Assembly: GCA_963930655.1 (NCBI GenBank)
Contig: OZ005612.1
Location: 8,003,001-8,067,000 of the forward strand
Direction of reading: 5' to 3'
From: Myrica gale
Lineage: Eukaryota > Streptophyta > Magnoliopsida > Fagales > Myricaceae
Length of the DNA: 64,000 nucleotides
Both the position numbers and the translations under genes were made by a program. The notes under the pieces were generated by a model. It was not told where the DNA came from. It did not search any database and worked only from the letters and a program-made list of their open reading frames with translations. The stretch's first letter is position 1. Every line of letters begins with the position of its first letter. Below, piece after piece: positions 44,607 to 57,135 of the stretch.

Positions 44607-45874
44607 AGGAAAGAAGTGTAAACGTCAAAAATAATCGAAAAGCAAACAGGGCTAATATTTGAACTTTTGCTTCCCCAGAGAAACCGATGCTAGCCGTGGG
44701 TGTATAACGAAGTCGACTGCAAATCGAGCCGAATAAAAAATGGACATCTGCCACTTTCATTCCCTTGGTGGAGAAGTGGTTTGACAATTGTGGCCCGCTC
44801 TGGAGAACATTCAGACGGACCGAAGTTTGTCGTCCCAAACGAACACGGGAATAGACAATTTGCAGGTGACTTATACACGACCAGATATCCTGCAGGTGCA
44901 AATCCGGAGAGAGAGACGGAGGTGTGGGTCCTGCACGGGATCCATACCTGTTCGGACAGTGTGAGTCCCGAGCGAGATCCACTTCCTCTGTCCCTCCCTC
45001 TCCGAATTACTATGCAATTCCGTCATCCGAATTGTATAGGATACCCATCCACTTGTAAAAAGGTCCTTTTTCTCGCATTCCTGGAGATTTATTTGTTCGT
45101 TTATTCGCAATCAGAAGCTTTATCTCGTCTTTCACTTGCATTTTACCAAGTATACCTTTTCAATTTCACTTGATAACGCGTCATTGTACGTGTGTGCCAT
45201 CGCACGTATGAAAGGTGTTTTGCAGCAGCCGAGAAAATCTTTTTGAGTTACTATATGACAAGTACTGCGCCAGATGAACCAATTCTTCTACTACCCCTGG
45301 CATTCATTTAGAAATCTACTCAAATTAACAATTTTTAATTACTCTGTAATTTTAATTAAATATATGGGGATTTGGAAAGTGTGTAAAAAAGGATTTATAC
45401 TCCAAATATTAGAAAAAAAAAAAGAGGGAAACGAATACCAAGTTAAAAGTGAGTAATTCACTATTGTCTAGTACTCACACTTATAGACTTATAGTTAATT
45501 ACATTTATATTTAATATTTTAAAATTAAATTAATTAGGAATTGCTTAAATAAAATTACAAATATTCTTGACACCGATTACATTTTATTAGAAACAATATT
45601 AGTGCAGTTATTATAACTAGAAGAAATACAAGATAATTCAATACAGTTATATATACATATATATTATTTGATGTATTTCAAATTATTTTTAAAAAAGGGG
45701 TCAATTTATAACAAAGATTTAAATAAGTAAAACTAAACCAAAATTCTATATTTCTCATTACTCAAAAATATTTTCCGAATTCTTAAACGAAATTTCTGAT
45801 TCTGGTATTTTGAGCTTCAACTCCAAATCCCAAATCACTGAGTGATAGAGCTAAAACTGATGTTCTAATCAATT
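44607..45874. other. Intergenic; GC-richer block at 44690-45000 unassigned
   Basis: The block 44690-45000 is richer in GC and open in several frames on both strands (longest 44700-45173, 157 codons). No protein family can be recognised and no splice structure is convincing. It may be promoter-like or an old transposon. The remainder is AT-rich and empty. Confidence 0.35.
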
Positions 45875-46260
45875 AGTGACACATAAATGGTGGCACTGAG
45901 TTTTGTAATTGAAATTAATTCTTGGGAATCATATTTGAATAGTCGAATTATGGGTTATTGGAAAGTTCTAGGTAAAGTTTTCTAGGCAAATTATAACTTT
46001 GTTGCAGCTCACACCTAAACTATGTCCTTGTTGCAGTTCCATCCCCATCCGATTTCAGGCATCAATTTGCCTAAGTTTTCTAGATGAAGTTACTTTAAGA
46101 AGGTCAGACTTACAGCAAGTTACAAAGTGGTTCGAAGTTTTGACGAATTTCTATCTTAATTACACCTATCCTTAGGGATTGTTCCAATCTGCAAAATACC
46201 TCATCCATATTAATGGAAAAATGAGATTATTATGTTTTCACGTAAATTGAGCCTTTTGCT
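45875..46260. repeat. Dispersed repeat, copy 2 (other copy at 34910-35320)
   Basis: It aligns in order with 34910-35320 through several conserved words (GAATAGTC, GGTTATTGGAAAGTTCTAGG, ACGAATTTCTATCTTAATTA). No coding is seen. Confidence 0.5.
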
Positions 46261-46356
46261 TTTAAAGAAGAATTCTTTCTCAAACCTCTTGTCCTTTGGT
46301 GGATTCCGTTAGGTGACATTTATTGTTTTGTATCTCGTGTTGATTTACATAGGATG

Positions 46357-46508
46357 GTGATTTTCTGTATCTCATTGTGTTTCTACTTGAATGGTGAGCA
46401 TACCTATCTGTGGATAATTCCTGACCATTCCTAGAGTGATTTTTTGTATCTCATTGTGTTTCTACTTGCATGGTGAGCATACCTATCCATGGATGATCAT
46501 TCCTAGAA
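46357..46508. repeat. Diverged 79-bp tandem duplication
   Basis: The unit GTGATTTTCTGTATCTCATT...CATACCTATC at 46357-46435 is repeated from 46436 with a few substitutions and a shorter tail. Confidence 0.8.
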
Positions 46509-49129
46509 TATCTGGAGTATCCTTCTTATTCTTGAGATTCCCCTAGATATATTGACTATTCCTAAGTGCTTCCAACATGTCTCATACCTTTCCCGAACAA
46601 TCCTAGCATCAATTAGGAAAGGGGACCTAATGGAGAAAGAGAGAATAAATGCCTTGATCCCTTTGTCAACAAAAGCTATAACTCATGCTGGAAAAATGAT
46701 ATTAAACAACAGAATATAGTTATTATTCAGGGTTTCATGAGGACTTTTAGTTCATGGGTTCCAGAAGTGAGAATCAATGCTGCTCTCATGATCTGGTTCA
46801 AGAGAATCCCAAGTCTGTATTTTGAGATATCATTTCCTGGCTCTAATAAATTTGACATGAACAAGTACATATAATATAGGAATTTTCCGAAGATTGAAAA
46901 GTAGGTCGATCGTGGCGCATCTGGAAGTCTGTAAAGTTTTCAAAAGCCGAATAATTGTGGCAAATATACCTAATCCTTTGAACTTTTCGGTGTCTACAAG
47001 CTCTAGAAGAAACGTAATTGGCAAGCACTTTACGTTTACAAGTAAACCCAACGAGAGACAAATATGAAGAATTCAGCTGCTTTTGTTCAGCTTGCATGAT
47101 ATATATCCTTACATCACACCCATGCTGATGCGGCCTCTAATTCCTTTCCAATTATTCAATCACACTAATTCCAATCCTCAAGGATGGAAAAGAAGTCAAA
47201 CGAGACGGGACCTACTTCATCAATCATCATATATTCCCTGGACTAGACCGGGGATGCACACCATTATTTTAACTCCCAAAAAGTCATTTTGATTCTCTCT
47301 CTCTATACTTTCCATGCCTGAAAAGCAACGAGAAAAGAAGAATGAATAGAGTCTTCCATGCATTTTCTGTAATGATCATATCCATGGAATGTGGTGTTCA
47401 TGCAAAACTAAAGTGGGTATCGAAATCCCTCCATGGTGGATATCAGCCTGTTTTTTCAGACTAAGTAAAATAAAAGAAATGGTGGTCGAGTAATATATCT
47501 ATCGTCTGCATATGTATGCATACTTTAGCTGCTATCTTTGACTCTCGGACCAGGACCACCTTTGGGCAGATATCTCTTTATGTCTGTCTCTGTACGTGGG
47601 TACCTACCTGCTTATATTGCCTTGTTCTTTCCATGAAGTTTTCAAATTGAAAGAGTACTGGAAAGCCGGAGAATCACGGTAAAGTCTTTTGAGGACCATA
47701 CAAATTTCAAAAGATAGCGCTTTTTGTCTCTTTTGTGGACCATATATTATTATTATATCTTACGTACCTTTGCTGGTACACAAGATCAGAATGCAATGCA
47801 TTCTTAATTTCGAGATGCATCGTGTAGAGGGAATGCTGGAACCAACGAAAACTACTTCCTGAAAAATCCGCAGATCATAATGCGTAGTTGAACAAACAAG
47901 ACAACAGGTTTACTTTAGCCTAAGAAAAGATATAAATTCCTAGCTTCATCCATGGAGGTTCCCTCACAAGAGTGGGCCACATAGAGGGGCAGACTACAGA
48001 GCGGGGATGAGTCCATCCCTCCCACATGCCTATGGGGGTGAGGTTTTGCACTCGTGGTCCCACTTGAGGAAGGATTGAATCCACCCCATCCTCTTGCCTT
48101 TTTTCTTTATTGAAATTTTGACTTGGCCCTATGTATTTATAGACCTACGTACCAACCATTTAAATTACCTCACGTCTCTTCTTACTTAAGGTAAGAGGCT
48201 AAGAGCCTTGTAATAATTTCTAAAGATAGACTAACATAAGGAATGGTTTGATAAAGTGAAAAAAAACCAACTCTAAATTAGAAATAATTGTGTCCTCGCA
48301 ATAAAAAATCGCTGGATCGATAGAATAATAGCATATCAGGAAACTGCACATTTATTTTCAGGATAACCATTTCCCTTTTCATGTTGAAGTACTTAATGGT
48401 CGCATTTTTTCCTTCTACGAACCAAACAATTAGTCGAAGTCACCCATAGCATGTGCATAGATACCCCATTTTTCTAACTAGTATAAATGTCAGCCCTCCA
48501 TGCCTGACTTTCCCACCTATAGTGAATAATCAGCATTCACATTAATACCGTACGTATTAGGTGAATTGTATGCATACCATTTCACTAATATTAATCAAAG
48601 TCATTTAGCCAAATTTTCATCTTAGGTTTATTGAAGATTAGCTGAATCTTGAGTAAATTAGCTCAATTCAATCCTGTTTGCCGTATGCTCAAAGATGTTC
48701 GAGAGAATTTTCTTGAGTACTGAATGAATGAGTACTTGAGTAAGAGTTCAAGAGTCGCTACTAGGTGACCAAATGAATGTCGTCACCAAATTAACTTTTA
48801 ATAATGAAAATTGTGTTCTCACTAAATAAATCACAATATCAACTATTACTGATAAAATTCAAATTTAGGTTGAGTGCTACACCTTTAAAAGCACTTAGGT
48901 TGTGACTGTTTTCGTTGGTAAAAATACTTGGGATGTGAGTGTAGAGCTCGCAAAAGAATTTGTAAAGTTCTCTACCACCCGCAAGCTAGAGTGTACTATT
49001 TGCGAATAGTGAAAAACTCAAGGAGAATCTTTAGTTGTAGATGTAGGTTGGTTTTGACTGAAGCGCTAATAATCTCGTGTTGTATTTCTCAACCTCACAC
49101 TCTATTTACTTTAATTATTTACGCGAAGT
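46509..49129. other. Intergenic sequence, no supported gene
   Basis: Open frames at 46830-47097 (minus) and 47083-47292 (plus) have no recognisable domain. A block rich in G and C at 47950-48100 is also unassigned. I see no transposon ends. Confidence 0.4.
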
Positions 49130-49386
49130 TTGTCATCAAATCAACCGTTCAATCGTCTGAGAAACTAAATGTTCTATCGTCTATTTTGGACGATCTATAA
49201 TCTAATTGCACGTTTCATCGTCTATTTCATGACGAAAAAAAATTGTGACGAAATTAAATTTTAGTTAAAAAAAACTTTGTAACGATGCTGTTGGAGCTGT
49301 GACGAATTTTGTCACGAAAAGATTTAATGACAAAATTTGGACTTTTCGTGACAAAATTTGTCACGAAAAGTCTTTTTGTTTTAGTG
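49130..49386 (+). mobile_element. CACTA-like right end with palindrome
   Basis: The segment ends CTTTTTGTTTTAGTG at 49386, i.e. CACTAAAACAAAAAG on the other strand. Upstream, ATCGTCTATTT/GACGAT words recur (49150-49235), then CGTGACAAA/TTTGTCACG words. These look like a CACTA terminus with subterminal repeats; no partner end was found. Confidence 0.5.
49340..49372. other. 33-bp near-perfect palindrome
   Basis: GACTTTTCGTGACAAA, one central base, then its exact reverse complement TTTGTCACGAAAAGTC. It lies just inside the CACTA-like terminus. Confidence 0.9.
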
Positions 49387-50829
49387 AGTATATCAGATAT
49401 ATAGACAAACTCGATTTGAAACTCAAATTTAAAAGCCATATCAAAGTATAAAGTATAACAGATGTTTAATTAATTTATTTAACATAACCTCTCCTAACAA
49501 AATTAGGGCCCGCCTCCATGCAAAGCACATAAGCCAAGAATTGTCGGCGCGAGTTCGCTAATTTACCTCAAGATGTGCTTCGACGTGATTTTTTTTTTTT
49601 TTCCTTTTGATATCTTTCGATGTAACTCAAATACCACCGTTGATTGTCTAGCCAAAATGTGCCTCTTTAGAAGTCATTGTTAACCTGTTAAATCTAGGAG
49701 AAATCGAAGGTTTTGAGCACTCGTGAGGTAAATGATCTTCAGCACTTGGGAGTTTTCTCAGACCCCAAACATTACGTTAGTCAAGAATTTAAAAAATCTT
49801 GACATAAAAATAAGGAGCTCATCACCTACATAATTATACGACCAAGATAGGTCTTAGGATGTATATATATATATACTGTTTTACTTCGTCATCATATCCT
49901 ATGCCAGGCGACAAGATATAAGAAAACAGTGACCAAAATATTATCATAAAAATTTATGGTGTCTAAAAAATATTCATAAGATCATCATCCAATGTCATAT
50001 ATCCACATGCATGTATATTTTGCTCCTATTTTCCTTGGGCACCTTTAACTTTACATATTCCATGCGCAATTTGGAGTGATAGAGAGATGAATCGAGATCC
50101 TTTATAATTAACTGTTTGAATTGCATCAGTAAAAGATAGACACAATATGTGAGCCATATCATATGTAATATTGTCCGTGTGAAGTTTCGAGCAATAACAC
50201 GTGGGTCCTACCATATCTAAGGGGGGCTTAATTGTTAAAATTATGGGGTGGTAAAAATTTTTGGATGTTCGAGTAGGTGAAAAAATGAAGAAAGATGATT
50301 TGAATGAATTTTATATTTTTTTAGAGTGAAAAGTGATAATTTTATGGGGAATGAAAATTTTGTGTAGTTATTTTATCGGAGCTAAAATTTTTAGAGTCCA
50401 AAATTTAGGCTGCTGAACATCTTAATGTTGTTCATATGATGTTTTAGACAATATAGACCTAGTCTAGCTCTCCCAACAATTCGGATAGATAATTATATAG
50501 ATTATATATTTACTGGCTTGTACAGATCGGTAGGTGCTCTCTCAAGGCGAGTTGAGCCATAAGCTAAGTCAAACCCATAAGTATGCATATATAGCAGTAT
50601 CCGATCGATGAAAAAGGGATCATAACATGCATTAGTCTCGTCATCTTGCATTGTTCTCATGAAGCCTCAAATTCAAAAACTCTCAGTTCATTAAACCTAA
50701 TGGAAATAAGATTTACAACTAGTTAATCAATCCTTCGAGAAAAGAAAAACAACACAAAAATTGCCTCTTATTATAATCCTTCATGTGCACCTGTTTGAAA
50801 TATATGCTGCAATACACGAGGACCAACTA
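49387..50829. other. Intergenic sequence, no gene
   Basis: AT-rich, no coding. The segment 50222-50415 has repeated TAAAATTTTTAGA-like words and could be a decayed MITE, but its ends do not pair. Confidence 0.4.
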
Positions 50830-51137
50830 TTGGTTAGAAAATATTCAGGTTTTCCTATTTGGATAAATTCAGGGTTATGTTTGTTTTAAACTTTTTTCTA
50901 GTATTCAAATTCATTCACAAAACTACCACTAAACATCTTAAGAATTCAAACACAAACACCAATACATTTAACACAATCTGCAACAACATTTTACTTTTTT
51001 ATTTAACATAAATTTTCTCTTTATATATTTTTTCACATAACATCAATATTTTTTTATTAAATAATTACATCAAATAATTTCTCTTGTCAATTTTCTAAAA
51101 TCCTACAATTTTTTTCTCTAACACCAACACCACCCAG
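50830..51137. mobile_element. MITE-like element distantly related to the 9581/59973 family
   Basis: The left end CAGGGTTATGTTTGTTTTAA and the reverse complement of the right end GGGTGGTGTTGGTGTTAGAG share a GGGTNNTGTTNGTNTTA pattern. In reverse complement the interior repeats words of the other family (ATTGTAGGATTT, TATTGGTGTTTGTGT). No coding. Confidence 0.5.
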
Positions 51138-51151
51138 GTGATTATGATGTA

Positions 51152-51480
51152 ATCGGGTATATGATAACCATCTTGCTTTGCATGCAAAGGGTGGCTTTTG
51201 AAATTCTATATGATTGCCTGGGGATTCCAAATGTCTCTTCAACTTCAAGGCATTTGTTGAATCGCTTTGCTTTTGCATTTTTAACACAAAAGGACAATGG
51301 ATGGGTCAAAAAAACATATTAAATTTACCCAAATAATGCTGGGATTGGGCATATGATAACCGTGATTTTTGGGTTGACAGTAACTTGCGCGGAAAAAGAT
51401 ATGGGAAAAAGGTGGTTTTTGAAATTGTGCGTTATTGCCTGGATCCAAGTGTTTCTTTCAAAGGCTTGTATCATTAGAAT
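51152..51480. repeat. Diverged direct duplication, spacing about 190 bp
   Basis: Copy 1 (51152-51250) and copy 2 (about 51344-51465) share TATGATAACC, AAGGTGG.TTTTGAAATT, ATTGCCTGG and TCAA.GGC in the same order. No protein is recognised in either. Confidence 0.65.
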
Positions 51481-52894
51481 AATCGGGGTTTAGGTGACCT
51501 CGAAGAAGGTAAGATTGGAAAACTATGGCATCACTCGTGCATGCGTTTGCCCACATCTTTTTGACAAACGTGACTCATGGTAACGAATGTCAAGATTTAT
51601 AGCCAAGAAAAGAAAACAGAATGTCAAACTTTACTTATAAATAGACCCCTTTCTGGTGTAGCCTTTCGTATTATCATTAAAAAAAACCAAGCAGGTGGGG
51701 GTTTTTTGGGACAAATTCAGGCAGGTGGGTAGTACCATGTGAGTCTACTGACCTAAAAAATTTTAAAGAAGTAAAAACAGAGAGAGATTCGTGTCCTGAA
51801 GACGATTCCCCAGTGGCTGGGGGAGACAAAAGCCTCCAGAAAAGTTACATGCGATATGGGTAAGTGATCAGAAGAGAAATGGATTTTTCACCTGGAAAAG
51901 CACTGTATACGTCACGGCAATTTATATATTTATATGCATTTAATCATCGTTGTGCGCCATATTTCTTGTAGTGATTTCGCTGACTTATGGAAAAAGTATA
52001 ACATGCCACAGGCATGTTCAGAGTATTTTTTTAGTATTTACAAACTATTTTTATATTTACAGATTAAAAATCGCAATATATACGTATTTCAATGCAATAT
52101 TTTATTATTATTTTTATAAATATCAATCTATTTTAATAATTTATGCACATATGCAAATACAACAACATCATCTAAATATTCACAATTTTATCAGAATCCT
52201 ACAAATCTCTTCCAAACGAACATCAACTAAGTTGTATGAAAAGTCCTTGGTAAGAAAATAACTGAGTGGTTCTGAAATTTTAAGTAGAAATTTAATTTTA
52301 TCATCATTACAAAAACAAAAAGTAATCATCCCAAAATGGCACAACAAGTTTTTTTTTAGATAACAAAGAAAACCCGTTTCACCTATTAGTTGTGCACTAG
52401 GTTTCAACCGATATTAATCCAATTAAAAAATACAGTCACCGCTTAGAAAAAAAAAATACAGTCACCGAAAATAGAGTGCAAAAGTAATTTTTGGACGTTT
52501 GAATCAGTCCCACAATTTAATTATGAGCTAAAATAAATACTTATCGAGAATTCTCACTACATAGTTGACTAAAGAATATTCAATCAACCATTCAAAACAA
52601 TAGGTATAAAAAAAATGATTAGACGAGCAAAACTATTTTTTAAGAGAATTATTTGCTAATGGATTAAAATTTTCTTTAATTTACAATTTGAATGAAATAA
52701 AGAAAAAAAAATATAAAAATATTGAATATTATAAGACTCGCATTATTTAATAATTAATATAAATAATAATTAATATTATAAATATATTTTTTATATATAT
52801 TACTCAATTTCTAGAACTTTAATTTAAAAAAAAATTGGTCAGAGGTGACTAATATTATAATTAAAAAGTTTACATTTTGTTGCATTTGTCTTAA
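51481..52894. other. Intergenic sequence, no gene
   Basis: Strongly AT-rich, especially 52600-52850. Small open frames lack any domain. Nothing else seen. Confidence 0.4.
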
Positions 52895-53024
52895 GGCTGC
52901 GTTTGTGTTGTAAAATTTTATACCTTCTAAATTTTAACACAATAAAATATTACAATATAATTTCTAACTAAATTCAATACCTAAAATTTTAACAACACTA
53001 AAATTTTACAAAAACAACTCGCCC
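52895..53024. mobile_element. Short MITE, same family as 39311-39510
   Basis: It begins GGCTGCGTTTGTGTTGTAAA and ends with TAAAATTTTAC...CTCGCCC, pairing as imperfect inverted ends. It is about 70 bp shorter than the 39311 copy, mainly by an internal deletion. The trinucleotides beside it are TAA and TAG. Confidence 0.7.
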
Positions 53025-53359
53025 TAGTCACCCTATTTCACTGGCATTTAATTACTTTGTTTTTTCAAAAAAAATTAGAAGCAAATTATTTCAGAAGAAA
53101 TTAATGACCTTTTGTGAAAACAACTGAGCATTTAATGATTCCTGTGTTAACTGTTTGGCCTTTTTTCTGACTTTGATTTGTAAACAGTCTAAAAGATAAA
53201 TATCACTGTAATAAATTCTGTGTTGCGGGGTAAAATTCGTATTAAGGAATAGACTTACTGAGCGTACGTAGTCTACGTCACTTCTTCCCTTCACCATTGA
53301 CGAGACTTATCAAGAACGGAGAAAAAGGAAGCATATTAATCAACGAAGATCTGTCCCTC

Positions 53360-53377
53360 CTCTCTCTCTCTCTCTCT
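53360..53377. repeat. CT microsatellite
   Basis: Nine CT units, intergenic. Confidence 0.95.
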
Positions 53378-53931
53378 AAATCAGTCAGTCAAAGAAGGGA
53401 GAAAGGGTAAGGGTACGTTCTACGTAGGGCAGCCTAAAACACTCATTAATTCCCTGTCCGTTTCTGCTGCGAACGCTGGTCCCAGTCGCTCGTTCGTTCT
53501 GATCCTTGTGGATTTTTGCGATCCCATTTTGCTCTGCTCTTCAGTTTGCTTGTAAAATGCCAATATTTCCATTCTTTTTTAGGGCCACGCAGAGGGGAAA
53601 GGAGCAGCACACTTCTCGAAGAGTTTTACTACAAAACAATAGTACATGACCTGCACACGCCAAAAATACCGGCGCCCTCGAAGCCGCCCCCAACCCTCTT
53701 TAATATATTTTCACCTCTTGCTCCTAACTTTGGAGAAAAAGTTCAAACTTTGGGCTGCCCTACTGCTCTACAACGAGATTCATCAGATAAGCATTAAATT
53801 TTACATACCCATTTGGCTTGGACTTCCCCGTATGCATCATTCCTTTTGTGCAGGAATTTCCATCATTCTCCTGCCATTTCCATTATTATCATACTGCCAC
53901 AAACAGTGAAAGATATTGTGTGTGTGGGTGC

Positions 53932-53949
53932 GAGAGAGAGAGAGAGAGG
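53932..53949. repeat. GA microsatellite
   Basis: Nine GA units following a short GT run, intergenic. Confidence 0.95.
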
Positions 53950-55077
53950 GCCGGCCTCCTCTTCTCCCCCATGCACCCCTCCAACCCTGCATGCAGTTCC
54001 CCCGCCTCCTCTAAAATACAAAAAATTTCTCTTAAGTTTGTCTTTGTTTTAATTTCTTCTGTGGTGAAGGTCCAATGAGAACTAGAGGTGTGCCCGAATA
54101 ATTTTTCTTTAATCTTTCAAACACCCGAAAGATAAGTTAAGAAACCAATAATTAGAAAAGTATTACGAAAACATCAAAACAGTGCGTTCTGGGTTGCTCG
54201 GTGTTAAATCTAATAAAGACCAATTCTAAGGGGTTGGCTTGAGAGTTTATGCCTGATATGTAGGAGTTTGTTTTCTCTGAGTTTTCATGTTCTAAAACTA
54301 TTCCTTTTTTTATACTATTTCACTGTTTGCAATTTGATAATTATTCGATTTCTATATAATAAAGGACTGCACATATTAAGTTAATTAGTCACACGAAGCT
54401 CTAATAATTGTGCATCTAAAAAATAATGTAAGGATGACCTTTTAACTTTGAAATGAAAATCTACTTGGTTTTTTTTTTACTACTACGTATATATGAAGTC
54501 TTTTTCCTTGACTTTATCTCATTTCAATCGAATTGACAACTGAATGCTTTTTTTTTCTAGGTCAAGTTTCAAAACGGAACCGAAATACACTGATCAGGCG
54601 TAAAAAGCTGGCGGGATCCTAAAAATGATCGGTAGAAGCCACTATATGCTCCATGCTAGGCAGTGGGAGCGGTGGCCGGACATAGTAGACGACGCTACTA
54701 GGACCTAAGCTTACCAGCAGATAAAGCACCACAACCCGGTACAGAACGCCCAAAACAAAAGCGGACAAAAGATCCACAAAGGATCGGAAAAGCTCACGCA
54801 GGAGCCGGAACAAACACAACAACACAAAACAGACAACAAACAACCAACAACAAAAACCCTAACAGCCACTAAACAAGACGGAACCATCACCACCGCCAGC
54901 AACCGAGCAGAAAGGTCGCGCCACCACTATCGCAAGGAAAAGCACCCAGCGTGTGTACACCATGCGCCACCGAAGTCCCCGGCGTGTGTACACCACGCGC
55001 CATCAGAAGTCAGCATCAAGGAGGCGCTAGGCTCGCCAAAGAGTGCAGGACCTAGCCAGACGGTGTGTTCAGCCAAC

Positions 55078-55682
55078 TGGCGCTGAGCTGTTAAACTGCC
55101 ACCGCACCCCCTAGGTGGCTACCGTTGCCTAGCGGTGCCAAGGGCGGTTGAAATTTGCATTGGCGGTTTTCCCGCCAATATGGACTGGAACACCGCTGCT
55201 ACCTTTTTATTAACAATGTTTTATCAAAACGAAGTTGTTTCATATTAATGAGAAAATGACGCCATTTTGTTTAATACAGTTTTTAAAAAGATAAAAATGG
55301 AGCTTCAACTCCCCTTTAATCGAATTGTAGGCCTTAGCTCCCTCTCCCTCAATTCTCTCCTCGACGCCCTAGGCTCCCAGTCCCAGCTCTCATAAATTTG
55401 ATTCAGCACCTCTCTCAGTCGTTGCAGCCACTCCTCCTTGTCTCGCCTGAAGCTTCCGTCGTGACACCGCCCTAACTCAGTCTCATTCTCTCTCTCATTG
55501 TCCGAAGTGAGGCGGTTGATTGGGAACCGTCTCACATTAACAACATCACTAGTAACAAGAACGGCTCCTAACGAGGGCGAGGGCGAGGGCGAGGGCGGTG
55601 GACAAATTTAACACACCGCTCTAGGCGATAGCGGTGCTGGTTGAGAGCAAAACCTCCCCGTTTATACAGCTACCCAGCCCTA
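55078..55682. mobile_element. hAT-like non-autonomous element, tentative
   Basis: The left end GGCGCTGAGCTGTTAAAC and the reverse complement of the right end TAGGGCTGGGTAGCTGTATA resemble each other. Inner flanks are rich in GCGGT/ACCGC words as in the element at 10992-11879. A GAGGGC hexamer is repeated four times at 55573-55596. No transposase and no matching 8-bp duplication were found. Confidence 0.45.
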
Positions 55683-57057
55683 CATACAGATTCGCTATTA
55701 TTCTCACACCCCCAAAATCAACATAAATAAAGAAAAGAAATAAAACAAAATTTATCACCTTTATTTGAAACAAAACATATTATAACTATAATGTTTCAAA
55801 ACATAAACATTAAACAAATTCTCTTAACAGTCTAAAATCCAAAATGATGCTCTCATCTATCCTGCTCGCACACTTAATAGATTTGATCCTTGAACAATCT
55901 ATGAAAATAAGAAAATGATAACGGAGTGAGTTCGACAACTTAGTAAGCAGAGAATAAAAATACATTTTTTCTTTAAGCCGAAATACAGAAAATATAATAG
56001 CTTTATCAGAAAATCCTCTTTGACATCAATAGTAAGCCACATTGACCCATGTGGCAGGGTAGTGCAACGACTTAACCGGCGACCAAATCGAATTAAGCTA
56101 ACAGTAAGTGTAGTTTGTCCTACTAAGACTTAGCAATGTACGCTAAGTGTGCACTAGGAAGAAACTCACACAGAAACCAATTCGAAGAATGAGTGCACTC
56201 AGTAATAAGTAAGTTGGTACCAACAGCAGTAATAATCAGTAATCAGTAACAGACATCGCCTCGGGGTTTGAAAACAGTATAATATATAATATCAAAACTC
56301 AGATTTAAAATCAGAAATGATGTTCAGCAGAATACAAAATATTTGAGAAATAATTCAGAACAGTCATATGAACAATCTCAGTAGGTCTTTTAAAATTCCA
56401 CATTTGTTTTTCAGAATAACATAAATTTGCAATAAAATATTTTCCACAAAATCGTTTATGAAAACGTGTTCATAATTTTTGGAGAAAAATATTATTGTAG
56501 CTCTGTTTACCCGATTTGCATCGATAATCGAACCGCCCTAGAATCCACGTCTCACAACAATCCAAAAGAACCGAACAAAATTCTCAAACTCCACAAAATA
56601 CCAAATAGAGAGAGAGATAGAGATCTCAAACATGCCAGAGGATTCACGTTTGAGAGGCGTGTTTGACCTCTGAATGAGCTTTCCCCTTTTATAGGTGAGG
56701 AGAACCCAAGATTTGGCCGAAAATTCATTGCACATTCTTGAAACTGATGTTCTTTTGAAATCTCTCATAAAAAATGATAAATCATATTATTTATGCAGAA
56801 TCTTCGAGATATTTGCAAAGGAGTTGAATATACTTCGAAATCTAGGCAAAAAGAGGTGTAACGGGAGAGAAAATGAAGAGAGAGAGAAAGAGTGGTTTAT
56901 GAGAGAGAGGCGGCTGATCGGCGAACAAAAATGAAACCGTTGCAAAATTCGAAAAAGCTAAGGCTGGTGAAGAAGAAGATTCAAAACGCAACGTTTCATT
57001 AAAATAAATTCTGGCGAAAAGAAGTTTTAAGTAAATTAAAACTTCATTAAACTGAAT
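55683..57057. other. LTR-like non-coding sequence, unassigned
   Basis: No gene. The word order ACGGAGTGAGTTCGACAACT then TAGTAAGCAGAG resembles GCGTGAGTCAAAAAGACTCA then GTAAGG near the start of the solo LTR at 29456. A gypsy-type LTR relic is therefore possible, but neither end could be fixed. Confidence 0.35.
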
Positions 57058-57135
57058 GCGCCTCAGTGGTCACTCAGTGGTCATGAGTTGCGCCTCTCTT
57101 CTCCTATGCTCTTAGGTTCGAATCTCAGCATGGCA
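57058..57135 (+). other. tRNA-derived sequence (SINE head or tRNA relic)
   Basis: It starts GCGCCTCAGTGGTCACTCAG, with AGTGGTCA (A-box-like) present twice 11 bases apart, and has GGTTCGAATCT (B box) at 57115-57125. The spacing fits an RNA polymerase III promoter in a tRNA-derived SINE. A complete tRNA cloverleaf does not form by eye. Confidence 0.5.

Larger units (their letters stand above)
53025..55077. other. Gene-poor region; possible retroposon piece at 54550-55077
   Basis: CT and GA microsatellites lie at 53360-53377 and 53932-53949. The stretch 53400-54000 looks like leader or promoter DNA but no coding exon follows. From 55077 back to 54550 the minus strand is GT-rich, holds a 25-bp near-repeat (GGCGTGTGTACACCACGCGCC type at about 54950 and 54980) and ends in a run of nine A. 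That could be the poly(A) tail of a LINE or other retroposon, though no reverse transcriptase or target duplication was found. Confidence 0.35.

Noticed and set aside
44700-45173. Open frame of 157 codons in a GC-richer block
   Set aside because: The block is open in several frames on both strands and none matches a known protein.
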